From contig BTPG01000004.1 in NCBI GenBank assembly GCA_036245525.1, positions 228,976,550 to 229,040,549 on the forward strand: a DNA stretch of 64,000 nucleotides, read 5' to 3'. The translations under genes and the position numbers were made by a program. The notes beneath the pieces are model-generated. The model was not told where the DNA came from. It did no database searches and saw only the letters and a program-made list of their open reading frames with translations. Positions 32,660 through 42,982 of this stretch are shown one piece after another (position 1 is the stretch's first letter; each line of letters starts with the position of its first letter). Origin of the DNA: Semisulcospira habei. Its lineage: Eukaryota > Mollusca > Gastropoda > Semisulcospiridae.

Positions 32660-33154
32660 CCTGTCAGTGACTTCATTAATTACCCTCCTGCTTCCGTCCC
32701 CCACCATGGAACCAAAATCCATTAAGTGATACGTACTGTAGGCATGCTAACCCTTACGCATGCAAGTGTGTTTCACTGGGAAAAGTGGCGTCTGTTAATT
32801 TCACAATAAATTCTCGTTCTGATACATCAACAAATTCCTGTTCTCTTTATTTTCACCATGACCTGCTACACAAGTGCAAGTCGTAATGTTGTCATGTTTG
32901 GTATCAGTGTGTAGGTCAGAATTTCAACTTTTGAACGATGTTGCTTCCACAACAGTCACTTTAGGCAGAGATGTGTTATGAATACAAACCAGTAGGTAGT
33001 TGTTATAGTGGCAGAGCGCCAGTCACGCCGGGGGCCGCGCAGTAGCAGGTGTGATATAAATAGAATGAGCACGCGAGAGTGGAATTTGACCTTGCGGCGC
33101 CTTATCTCTCTGGCAGCTGGAAGCGAACTAAGTGTCGGCTATGGTAAAGGCGTG
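32660..33154. repeat. Right TIR of the RAG1-like transposon
   Basis: Inverted counterpart of 25633-26161. The interval 32495-32659 is the transposase 5' flank and presumably holds its promoter, but no motif is clear. Confidence 0.92.
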
Positions 33155-33260
33155 CTCCACACCTTGGGCAATGTGGCACTACCCATGAATTTTATGGTGA
33201 CTCCATCTGCTGCAACAGGTACACGGTCACTAGGTGGCTCCTCACACTGTGGGCAATGTG
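33155..33260. repeat. Right flank copy of dispersed repeat R
   Basis: Continues the interrupted repeat unit: CTCCACACCTTGGGCAATG, GGCACTACCCATGAATT, CATCTGCTGCAACAGGTAC, CGGTCACTAGGTGGC. Confidence 0.8.
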
Positions 33261-33386
33261 GCTGTGGGGGTCAATGGGTTAACCCAGATTTCAAGAAAGA
33301 ATCCAGTTTTCTTCTCATCCTAAAAGTAATTCATTCATTTCACTGTTTACAAAGTGTATTTATTGGGTTTGATTTCTTTTCAACAG

Positions 33387-36300
33387 ATGGACAGCACCAT
33401 GACTCTGCTGGCAAAGACACAAGCAACACTGCCGGTGACCATGCAGAAAATGCGGCTAAGTTAGCACCCAGTGGAATCTGTGAAATGGACTGTGACTGTA
33501 AACTAGAGTGGGACTCAGTGCCCAGTGTTTACAGTGGCACAGACTGTGACATTAACCATGATGTCAAACTGGAGCCGAGCTCATCCCAGTGCACAAAGGC
33601 CATCGGGCTGACATCAGCCGCCATCGTCCTGCGATCGGCTGTGCGGGGGCCAATGGCAGCCGACGCCGGCCCGATGGCGGTTTGCTCATTGGGATCGCTG
33701 AAGGATGACATGGACTGTGACGTAGATGATGCTGAGTTAGAGTCAAACTCGGTCAGGAGTGTTTACAGTGATGTGGAATGTGGGCATGTTGGTGACGTTG
33801 ATAATGGGACTGCGTCACCTGCTGGGATGGAATCCGACTCGCAGGAGTGTGCAAGCCTCGTCCAGCAACAACCTTGTACCACCCCACAATATACCGGGTT
33901 GAAAAGGTCAGATCTGCAAAAGCCGGGGGAAATGCTTTGTGAACTGTGCGGTGTATGTTTTCACTCGGCCAGACAACTCCAGCAACACATGTCGACTCAC
34001 TCGGGGCGAAAGCCTGGTGCTGCTACCAGTGGCAGGAAAAGTAGGGAGTGTTGGAAACCCCAGCAGAGCATGCAGCCATTTGTACTGTTGCGTAATGAAT
34101 GTTTTGGGCCAGCCAGCCAGTTGAAGCAACACGTGACTTCCAGTACAGGCCCGAAGACTCCCACTGGGGGACAGTGTTCCAAAGCTCAGCGGAGAATGCA
34201 GCCATTTGTTCTTTTGTGTGATATACGTTTTCAGTCGGCCCGTCAGTTGATGCGAGGTTTGTCCACTCACACAGGGCAGACGCCTGACTCGTGTACCACA
34301 GAGCAGACGACGACTACTCCTGTCAGTAACTGTATCAATGAGAAAACGGCACGACAGAACACATCATTTGACATTGTGGAGAACACAGCTTTAGATACTG
34401 TGGGCCAACAAACAGTGTGGCGGAACACATCATTTGACATTGTGGACAACACAGCTTTAGATACTGTGGGCCAACAAACAGTGTGGCGGAACACATCATT
34501 TGACATTGGGGACGAACAAATACCAGCAAGCAACACAGCATTGGGTATTGTGGAGGAACAAACAGCAGAGCATAAGACATTTGACACTGTGGACCTACAA
34601 GCACTGGGGCGCGACATGGCACTGGACACTGCATGCAAAGAGCAAGCCGGGCAGAACATAAGACCTGTTGACAGCATGGACAAACAAACAACAGACAAGC
34701 AGACTGCAGGGCAGAGCAGAAGACCTGTTGACAGCATGGACAAACAAACAACAGGCAAGCAGACCTTAGTCCAGGGCAAAATGGCTGTAGACAGTGCTGA
34801 CAAACAGAAAGCAGCGCAGGGCAGAATGGCAGTAGACAGCGTTGACAAGCGGACAGAAGGGCAGGATACGATCCCTGTAAGCGCTAGTCTTCAAGCCGAC
34901 GTCGAGCGCAGTGAGCCCATTCATGGCTGTGCGCAGGCCCACTGCAGCCAGCGTCGGCCCAAGGGTTCCTTTGACAGCACATACGAGCAAAGAGCGTGTG
35001 AAGAGACCAGCGCAAGACCACTGGTGTGCGATTTCTGCAGAGAATCCTTTCAACGGTCTGAGCTCTTGTTTTCACATGTGTGCAAAAAACGATTCAAGTG
35101 CACCCACTGTGCTGCTAGATTTGGCAGTCGCAAAACCCTGCAAAAACATGCATATTCCCACAGAGACAAAGGGCGTAAGTGTGCCGATTGTGATCGCAGG
35201 TTTACAAGAACTTCTCACTGGAAAAAGCACGTATGCAAGAAATCGCACTGGTGCACGGGCTGTGATGTCAAGTTTGACAACGCCTACTGCTTGGAACGGC
35301 ACATGGGCAGACAGATGCCTTGCAAGTCCTATGTCTGTGCTGACTTTTGTGGAGAGTCTTTCAAGCTAGCTTGTGAGCTGAGAAAGCACATGAATAGTGT
35401 GCACGGAAAGAGCAAGTATAAATCTGTATGCATATTCACATGTGGTGTTTGCAGTGCCAGTTTTCAGCGTGCGGGTAGACTTCAAAACCACATGCTGAAA
35501 CACTCTGGCAAAAAGGCATACAAGTGCTCGCAGTGTGGTTCAGCTTTCACTAGTCCTTACTATTTGAAAGACCACATGAGGATACACACAGGCAAAAAAA
35601 CTTATTTGTGTACACTGTGCGGTGCTTCTTTTCTTTGGAGTAAATCGTTCAAGTTGCACATGGCCAGGAAGCACACTGGCGAAAGAAGATATGTGTGTGA
35701 ACACTGTGGAGAAGGCTTTTTTACAAAGAAAGCGTTGATAAGTCACGTGTTCACCCACACAGGCATAAAGCCTTATAAATGTAAGCTTTGTGATGCTACT
35801 TTCCGCAACAGATCTGGTGGCTTGAGAGCTCACATGATGAGGCACTCTGGCAAATGTAATGTATGTGGTGCCACTTTCCCAACGAGCAGTGAATTGAAAG
35901 TACACAAGCGTGTCCACAGAGTGGGCGTCCACACAGTGCGCAAGCAGTTCCAGTGTCCAGATTGCGGTGGCGTTTATACATCGAAGGGATCTCTGAGCGT
36001 GCACATGACGATTCACAGCGCCAACAAACCATACAAATGTCAGCAGTGCAGTGCGTGTTTTAGAACTGATGTATTTTTGAAAAAACATATGCTGATCCAC
36101 TCGGGGTTGAAGCCGTTCAAATGTACAGAGTGTGGGGCTGACTTCACCCAGGCCAACCACTTGACGAAACACAAGAGTGTTCACACAGACGCACACCCAC
36201 ACAAGTGCTGCCACTGTACAGCCTCCTTCAAACGTGCCATCAACCTGAAACAGCACATGGCCATTCACACAGGCCAGAAACCACACAAGTGTGCTGAATG

Positions 36301-36448
36301 TGGTGCTAGCTTCACCCAGGCCAGCAGCTTGGCGTCCCACATGGTTCTTCACTCCGCCAAGATGCCCTACAAATGCGAACGCTGCGACGCTAGTTTCAAG
36401 TGGCCTGTCAACCTCAAAACGCACATGAAAAGTCACACAGACCAGTAG
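33387..36448 (+). CDS. Multi-C2H2 zinc-finger protein, large 3' exon
   Basis: A TTTGATTTCTTTTCAACAG acceptor ends at 33386 and the frame is open from there to TAG at 36446-36448 (~1020 codons). The open frame extending back to 33008 crosses the transposon TIR and repeat R and is probably fortuitous. The first ~180 residues are acidic with no domain. There are degenerate fingers around 33930-34260 (e.g. CELCGVCFHSARQLQQHMSTH split by spacing changes). A low-complexity middle has ~33-residue repeats (NTSFDIV..ALDTVGQQTVWR and RRPVDSMDKQTT). From ~35030 to the end about 16-17 C2H2 fingers follow, many with TGxKPYKC-type linkers, for example YKCSQCGSAFTSPYYLKDHM and HKCAECGASFTQASSLASHM. It is a likely nuclear DNA-binding protein; the target is unknown. 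The exon enters in phase 1, compatible with the coiled-coil exons upstream. The 3' end abuts a MITE and a minisatellite. Confidence 0.85.
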
Positions 36449-36454
36449 TACGTA

Positions 36455-37111
36455 CAGTGGAGTCCAGTTAACACGAACTCGTTTTACACAAAATTCCGGT
36501 TAACACTAACCGTTTTTGCATTCCCGGCCGACTGCCTTCTTATTCTGTATTAAAATTTCTCTGATAACACAAAATGCTTTACACGAAGCTGGTTTCGGTT
36601 CCCAACCAGGGCAATTTCACTATTATTCACCTGTTTAACACGAACACAGATTCCATTCACCGAAAACCAATTCACATGTCGCCCTCGCGCTGTGGTGGGA
36701 CAAATGGCAGATCAGAGCGAACTCTAGTCTGTGATTGGCTGAATAGCCTTCGGCTTTTGTAATCCGTCTTTTCATTGGCTAGCATTTCTGAACTGTATTC
36801 ATGTTGTATCATTCGTGTACCAACATAACAATTTTACCAATGCGGGATTGTACTTCAGCCTGTGTTGCTTTTACCTGATGGATTTTACATTAAATACACG
36901 AGCTGTACACGTTTCCTTGTGTTTTCCTAGCGAGCTGAAGGTATGCAAATAAAGTACGATAGTGTGCACTTTTAACCTCGTACTCATTCACGCACACGTC
37001 TTGCACATGTCTCCTTGATCAATTTTGAGGCCATATTGGTTAACACGAAATACGTTTAACAAGAAGTGATTTTCCGTGTCCCCAGAAATTCGTGTTAAGC
37101 GGACTCCACTG
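36455..37111. mobile_element. Tigger/pogo-like MITE, 657 bp
   Basis: It begins CAGTGGAGTCCAGTTAACAC and its opposite end reads CAGTGGAGTCCGCTTAACAC. TA is duplicated on both sides (36453-36454, 37112-37113). These termini match the Tigger/pogo style. No transposase. It supplies an AATAAA at 36948 that could act as polyadenylation signal for the zinc-finger gene. Confidence 0.93.
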
Positions 37112-37113
37112 TA

Positions 37114-37938
37114 CAGGACTGTCAACATCAAAGCGCACATGAAAAGTCACACAGACCAGTAGTATGTGAAGTCACACAGACTAGTAGTATGTGAAGTCGC
37201 ACAGACCAGTAGTATGTGAAGTCGCACAGACCAGTAGTATGTGAAGTCGCACAGACAAGTAGTATGTGAAGTCGCACAGACCAGTAGTATGTCAAGTCGC
37301 ACAGACCAGTAGTATGTCAAGTCGCACAGACCATTAGTATGTGAAGTTGCACAGACCATTAGTATGTGAAGTCACACAGACCAGTAGTATGTGAAGTCGT
37401 ACAGACCATTAGTATGTAAAGTCACACAGACTAGTACGTAAAGTCACACAGACCAGTAGTATGTGAAGTCACACAGACCAGTAGTATGTGAAATCACACA
37501 GACCAGTAGTGTGAAGTCACACATACCAGTAGTATGTGAAATCACACAGACCAGTAGTATGTGAAGTCACACAGACCAGTAGTATGTGAAGTCACACAGA
37601 CCAGTACTATGTGAAGTCGCACAGACCAGTAGTATGTAAAGTCACACAGACCAGTAGTATGTGAAATCACACAGACCTGAAGTATGTGAAATCACACAGA
37701 CCTGAAGTATGTGAAATCACACAGACCAGTAGTGTGTGAAGTCACACAGACCAGTAGTATGTAAAGTCACACAGACCAGTAGTATGTGAAATCGCACAGA
37801 CCAGTAGTGTGTGAAGTCACACAGACCAGTAGTATGTGAAATCACACAGACCAGTAGTGTGTGAAGTCACACAGACCAGTAGTATGTAAAGTCACACAGA
37901 CCAGTAGTATGTGAAGTTGCACAGACCATTAGTACGGG
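37114..37938. repeat. 25-bp minisatellite derived from the zinc-finger stop region, ~32 copies
   Basis: The first unit, preceded by CTGTCAACATCAAAGCGCACA, is a duplicate of the last codons of the zinc-finger exon (AAAGTCACACAGACCAGTAG, 36428-36448). Subsequent units repeat GTCACACAGACCAGTAGTAT with small changes (GTCGCACAG, CATTAG). The MITE at 36455 sits between the original and the array. Confidence 0.93.
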
Positions 37939-37939
37939 T

Positions 37940-38860
37940 TTTCCCCTCTATTCTGGGGACTCCAACCCGGGTCTGCCCTAGGGGACTTGGTTGGGGTTAA
38001 CTACTTTTTAGTTCCCATGGTCACCCTGGTCAGCCCCACAGGGGGGGGGGGGGGGGGGGTTCCCTCTATTCTGGGGCATGTGTTTCTGTCTACCCTTGGT
38101 CCATTCACCTGTATTTTCCTTTTTAAACTCTCCCTACTGTCTGCGCTGCCTGTAGCTCTTGATATTGGATGCGTGTTGCTAAATGGTCTTGGGTTATTTA
38201 GCGTATTGGACCGACTGCTGACATAAATTCAATATAATTAGGTTTTTTTTTTTTACCAGCAGTGCAGGCACGTCCTGAGAAAGTCGTGTTGCTGTTGGGA
38301 TGTCAAGCAATGTACAACCAACCAGCCCTTTACTACCAGCCCCCACCCAGGTCTGCCCTGGGGGACTTGGTTGGGGTTAACTACTTTTTAGTTCCCAGGG
38401 TCACCCTGGTCAGCCCCACTGTTTCCCTTCTATTCTGGGGCATGTGTTTCTGTCTACCCTTGGTCCATTCACCTGTATTTTCCTTTTTTAAACTCTCCCT
38501 ACTGTCTGCGCTGCCTGTAGCTCTTGATATTGGATGTGTGTTGCTAAATGGTCTTGGCTTTATTTAGGCCCCATGTCGTTGGTTTATTTATTGTATTGGA
38601 CCGGCTGGCGACATGCATTCAATATTCTGTTTAGTTTTTTTCACAAGCAGTGCAGGCACATCCTGAGAAAGCCTTGTTGCTGTCGGGACGTTAAGCAATG
38701 TACAATCAATCAATAATGTCAAAGGTTTATTTAACAGACCGGCTGGCGACATACATTCAATGTTCTGTTTAGTTGTTTTTTTCACAAGCATTGCAGGCAC
38801 GTCCTGAGAAAGTCTTGTTGCTGTCGGGACATTAAGCAATGTACAATCAATCAATCCTGT
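37940..38860. repeat. Tandem ~365-bp duplication with retroposon-like 3' ends
   Basis: Segments 37960-38320 and 38335-38710 share GGGGACTTGGTTGGGGTTAA, TCTGGGGCATGTGTTTCTG and CTCTTGATATTGGATG. Each ends with a module containing GCAGGCAC, TCCTGAGAAAG and GTCGGGACGTTAAGCAATGT, which appears a third time at 38739-38855 followed by (CAAT)n. The module looks like the 3' end of a LINE or SINE. A G run lies at 38041-38059. Confidence 0.8.
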
Positions 38861-39046
38861 ACTACAGCGGATGAAGATCATAATTTAAAATCATACTAAA
38901 TCCATTGTCATAGATCTCCATACATCACAGGATGATGACTACAAATAGTGTGAGCGAGAGGCAGAATATCCTGTTGCTGGGTAGGAGCGGTGAGCGTTTA
39001 GCGGGAACAGTGATTTCTGTGGATGATTTGCCCCTTAACCACTTCA
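38861..39046. other. Short intergenic gap
   Basis: No feature seen. Confidence 0.4.
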
Positions 39047-39607
39047 CTACCGCTGTGTGTACATTGTGCGTCTTTGGGTCAGTTCAACGTGAAAGAGGTG
39101 CAGCTGCCCTATGAACACTGGATACCAAGTGTCACTGTGTGTACATTGTGCGTCTTTGTGTCAGTTAGAGCTGCAGCTGCCCTATCAACACTGGATACCA
39201 AGTGTTACTGTGTGTACATTGTGTGTCTTTGGGTCAGTTCAAGGTGAAAGAGCTGCAGCTGCCCTATCAACACTGGATACCAAGTGTTACTGTGTGTACA
39301 TTGTGTGTCTTTGGGTCAGTTCAACGTGAAAGAGGTGCAGCTGCCCTATGAACACTGGATACCAAGTGTTACTGTGTGTACATTGTGCGTCTTTGTGTCG
39401 GTTAGAGCTGCAGCGGCCCTATCAACACTGGATACCAAGTGTTACTGTGTGTTCATTGTGTGTCTTTGTGTCAATTCAAGGTGAAAGAGCTACAGCTGTC
39501 CTATCAACACTGGATACAAAGTGTTACTGTGTGTGTACATTGTGCATCTTTGTGTCAATTCAAGGTGAAAGAGCTGCAGCTGCCCTATCAACACTGGATA
39601 CAAAGTA
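39047..39607. repeat. ~73-84-bp minisatellite, ~7 copies
   Basis: Units share ACTGTGTGTACATTGTG, CAGCTGCCCTATCAACACTG and GATACCAAGTGTT. Two length classes differ by presence of TTCAAGGTGAAAGAG. The overlapping short frames are translations of the repeat. Confidence 0.92.
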
Positions 39608-40188
39608 GTTTTAGCAAGACGCGTAGAGCCTCATCAGCTGTCACAACAGTTTTTTCCCCTATTTTTGTATGGTAGGTAAATTTAGAGGGGTGACAGATTA
39701 GCTGGTCACCGGGTAGCGATAGCATAGGTGTCTAGTACTTGGCCTCTACACGGGTGTTTTGCTGCTGTGCGTGCGTACGGAAGAACAGCTTATGCCGCAC
39801 GTGATTGTAGTCTGCGCGATCCGGTGGTCCCCACTTCACCTGATTTTTTGTCATGTGATATACTGAGCGCATTTTTGCTAAACATACGACAACAAAATTG
39901 TTAGTGAGTCGTCTTCAAGCAGTCAACGAAGTAACTAGTCTTCGAGGGGGGATTTTGCAGGCGTGGTTAGCCATTTACTGCAGTCCTCAAGTTGGGTGTT
40001 GTCCTCCTGTGATGGTCCCACAATACGCTCTGGTTGGTCCGGAGTTGGTGTCCTGTACGAAGAAGAGGAAGAAACTGCAATTGACTGAACCCCTGGCTTG
40101 TCGTCTTTGTTTGTCTGCATCACAGCCGGGACTTTTCCACAGATAGCGGTGAATACACGCAACAATTCGTTGGTGGCCATTTGCTGGG
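39608..40188. other. Intergenic, nothing recognised
   Basis: Open frames of ~80 residues on both strands show no known motif. No repeat seen. Confidence 0.4.
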
Positions 40189-40921
40189 TGGGGGGGGGGG
40201 GGGGGGGGGGTGTCTGTGTTTGCTTGTTCTGTTATTATTATTTTGGTTAGTGCATACTGGGGGGGGGGGGGGGGAGGGGTGTCTGTGTTTGCTTGTTCTG
40301 TTATTATTATTTTGGTTAGTGCGTACTTGGGGGGGGGGGGGGGGGGGGTGTCTGTGTTTGCTTGTTCTGTTATTATTATTTTGGTTAGTGCGTACTGGGG
40401 GGGGGGGGGGGTGTCTGTGTTTGCTTGTTCTGTTATTATTATTTTGGTTAGTGCGTACTGGGGGGGGGGGGGGAGGGGTGTCTGTGTTTGCTTGTTCTGT
40501 TATTATTATTTTGGTTAGTGCGTACTGGGGGGGGGGGGGGGGGGTGTCTGTGTTTGCTTGTTCTGTTATTATTATTTTGGTTAGTGCGTACTGGGGGGGG
40601 GGGGGGGGGGTCTGTGTTTGCTTGTTCTGTTATTATTATTTTGGTTAGTGCGTACTGGGGGGGGGGGGGGGGTGTCTGTGTTTGCTTGTTCTGTTATTAT
40701 TATTTTGGTTAGTGCGTACTGGGGGGGGGGGGGGGGGGGTGTCTGTGTTTGCTTGTTCTGTTATTATTATTTTGGTTAGTGCGTACTGGGGGGGGGGGGG
40801 GGGGGGTGTCTGTGTTTGCTTGTTCTGTTATTATTATTTTGGTTAGTGTTACTGGGGGGGGGGGGGGGGTGTCTGTGTTTGCTTGTTCTGTTATTATTAT
40901 TTTGGTTAGTGTGTATTGGGG
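40189..40921. repeat. ~66-bp array with an internal G13-G20 run in every unit, 11 copies
   Basis: Each unit is a long G run followed by a constant ~50-bp core (TGTCTGTGTTTGCTTGTTCTG, TTATTATTATTTTGGTTAGTG). The cores are nearly identical while the G-run length varies. Poly-Gly open frames here are spurious. Confidence 0.95.
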
Positions 40922-41440
40922 GCAACCGTAAGAATAGAATGTAGAAGTGAAGTGTAAATATGCTTTTTGGTCGTGTGTCAATTTATTATTGTTGTGGGGA
41001 AGAGGTGAAGGGACGTAAAAGATGGCAGTTAAAGTTGTGGGAAGGGTGATGTGATTGCCTTTTTGTTAGTTATTCATATGCATATTTTGCACCTGTGTTA
41101 TAGTGTATGCAAATCAAGTTCCAAAGCCAGTTCCAAATTCAACGGTCTAAACGTCCTGTCATAAAACTAAACCAGCTAAGTCCGCCGCCTCGCTGTGTGG
41201 AAGGCCTTCGTTGTGAGTTGAGGTTGGCTGTGTCATTCCACTTGTGGGTCTGCGATGGCGTACCTGGGCGCTGTCAAGAGCATTGCGGCGTGCCCCGTGT
41301 TGAGCCAGGTTGGGTCGCCCCATTTAGTTATTTCTAACTCGTCTAACGTATCTTGTTTATTTGTAAACTGGTAGAGGATGTTGTGTTAATTTTATCTCCT
41401 CGTAGTGACAGTGTTGCGAGGAGAGCTTTGTGGCAGGGTC
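40922..41440. other. Intergenic, nothing recognised
   Basis: No coding or RNA gene supported. Confidence 0.4.
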
Positions 41441-41990
41441 AGTAATATTCTGAAATATGGTATTGTTTAAACGTAGCCTTGTGTTACGGAAGACCTTGTC
41501 CCTGAAGCTAGAGCGTAAAGCTGAGCTGAGCTTGACAGTTGTGCTTCCGTCGAGAAGGTCTACTGACTTTTGAACTATTAAGTTTGCTTAACTTTCGGTT
41601 GTGTTGTATTGAGAATGTTGGTTCCATTATATATTCGACTTTGTGGTCCAAATAATTTTATTTAAAGGCAGTCTTGTGCTGTGAAAAACCTTATCGCGGA
41701 GGCAAGAGCGTTAAGCTGAGCTGAGCTTAACGGTTGTGTCTCCGGCAAAAAGGTCCAGTGACCGGTGAACGGTATTAAGATTGTTCCACTTTTGCTTGTG
41801 TCAGTAAGCATATTCGCTTCATTATATTTGATATTGTGCTATTTGAAATACCGTTATGTTAGGAGCCACGTGCTGTGAGGGACGCTTCACGGAAACAAAG
41901 GCGTAGGTCTATTGGCGTTAGCGCGTGACGCTTGTGCTTCCGTCGGGGTCCAGTGGCTTGTGAAGCTTTTCAGTCTTCATCTCAATTTTT
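41441..41990. repeat. Three diverged ~194-bp repeats, each with a long imperfect hairpin
   Basis: Copies are centred near 41520, 41715 and 41910. Aligned words are CTTGTGTTACGGAAGACC / CTTGTGCTGTGAAAAACC / CGTGCTGTGAGGGACG and, on the return arm, GTGCTTCCGTCGAGAAGGTC / GTGTCTCCGGCAAAAAGGTC / GTGCTTCCGTCGGGGTCC. The apex of copy two is CGTTAAGCTGAGCTGAGCTT followed by AACG. Sequence has diverged while arm pairing is largely kept in copies one and two. No protein reading fits. Confidence 0.65.
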
Positions 41991-42733
41991 GTTTGTATTA
42001 TTAACGATATTTATTTGTTTAGTATTATGTGTAATGGTTATCCGGGTCGGGGTGTTTGGACGTGTGTGAATGTGATGCGCGAGTGCATGGTTAGGATTGA
42101 GTGAAAATAGTTGGATTGTTGTTAGGGTTATATATAATAAATGTCATCGTCATTGTTCCTCTGGTGTTTGTGTTAGTGTGGGTCGGGTGTGTCTCGAGTG
42201 GTAGCACTCATAGCTCGCGCCCCGGAAACAGGGGTGGTGTCAAGCCCCCACAGTGAGGATGTAGACCCTTTGTGCTAGTGCCGTGTCCAGTTTTTCTCAG
42301 CACTCGAGGGGTTAAGGATACATCACAAGGTCACAGGTCGCCAAAAGCTTTTATTGGGATTCAAACATACCGACTTGGATAATGACTGTTCTACTGTCTC
42401 ACCAAATGTTCAGTTTTACCTGTAAAACGTGAAGGTTCTTCATTATCAAATTGATTTTTTTAGAAAGTACAAGCACGGTGTGTGTCCACTGGTAATTGCT
42501 GATAAGCGACAATAATATGCACCCCAACCCCCCTCCACACACCTCATCCCCCCTCTGCACACCCTAACCCCCCTCCGCACATCCCAACCCCCCTCCGCAC
42601 ACGCATGCAAGCGCACAAATCCTCTGCATAAAACAACAAAGACTGCATGACTTTTGAATTCAGTACTTCTTGTTTTGAACATTAACCCTGATCATTCGGA
42701 ATACATCATTGTGTGAAATAAGTTTCACAAAAA
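41991..42733. other. Intergenic, nothing recognised
   Basis: A C-rich stretch with four CAC..CCCCCCT words lies at 42525-42600. No gene. Confidence 0.4.
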
Positions 42734-42805
42734 TAGTTTAAGGGTGGTGCCAGAATAGCTTGGCGCCTAGAGGCGCCAAGCTATTCTGGCACCACCCTTG
42801 AACTA
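42734..42805. repeat. Dispersed hairpin repeat, copy 8 (near-perfect palindrome)
   Basis: A 72-bp palindrome with ~35-bp arms and one mismatch, centred on GGCGCCTAGAGGCGCC. It is the best-preserved family member. Confidence 0.95.
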
Positions 42806-42982
42806 AAGCGATTGGTCTATATCCTTATCTGTAAGTACTATAATGTAGCGTGCGTATGGCAGTGTACAAATTTGAAGCTTTTAGCCTCAGTATGATGTGG
42901 GGTAAAAAGATACAAAATCAATGTGTAAATTGTTAAGCAACAATCACGAAGACATTTGATTATTGTTTTGTTATTTTTGCAT

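Larger units (their letters stand above)
25633..33154 (-). mobile_element. RAG1-like (N-RAG-TP-type) DNA transposon with ~500-bp TIRs
   Basis: Left TIR 25633-26161 and right TIR 32660-33154 are inverted copies with high identity over ~475 bp (e.g. CTAAGTG..., GTGGAAGCAACATCGTTC, CAACATTACGACTT). The termini read CACGGCTTTACCA and, on the opposite strand, CACGCCTTTACCA. CTCC directly flanks both ends (25629-25632, 33155-33158). Repeat R without the insert reads CACCTCCACACC, so the insertion site and a 4-5-bp duplication are documented inside the window. CAC termini and a ~5-bp duplication are properties of Transib/RAG-family transposons. The single gene seen, on the minus strand, encodes a RAG1-like protein and is split by a LINE at 27766-31051. 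No RAG2-like frame was found. Confidence 0.85.

Noticed and set aside
25633..33154. Polinton/Maverick element, suggested by the long TIRs
   Set aside because: It has no polymerase B, ATPase, protease or integrase genes, is far too short, and its coding content is RAG1-like.
33008..33386. Upstream extension of the zinc-finger open frame
   Set aside because: It lies in the transposon TIR and repeat R and is separated from the gene by a good splice acceptor, so the open frame is probably chance.
40181..40981. Poly-Gly / poly-Pro ORFs of 60-155 codons
   Set aside because: They are caused by G runs in a tandem array. Different frames and strands are all open.
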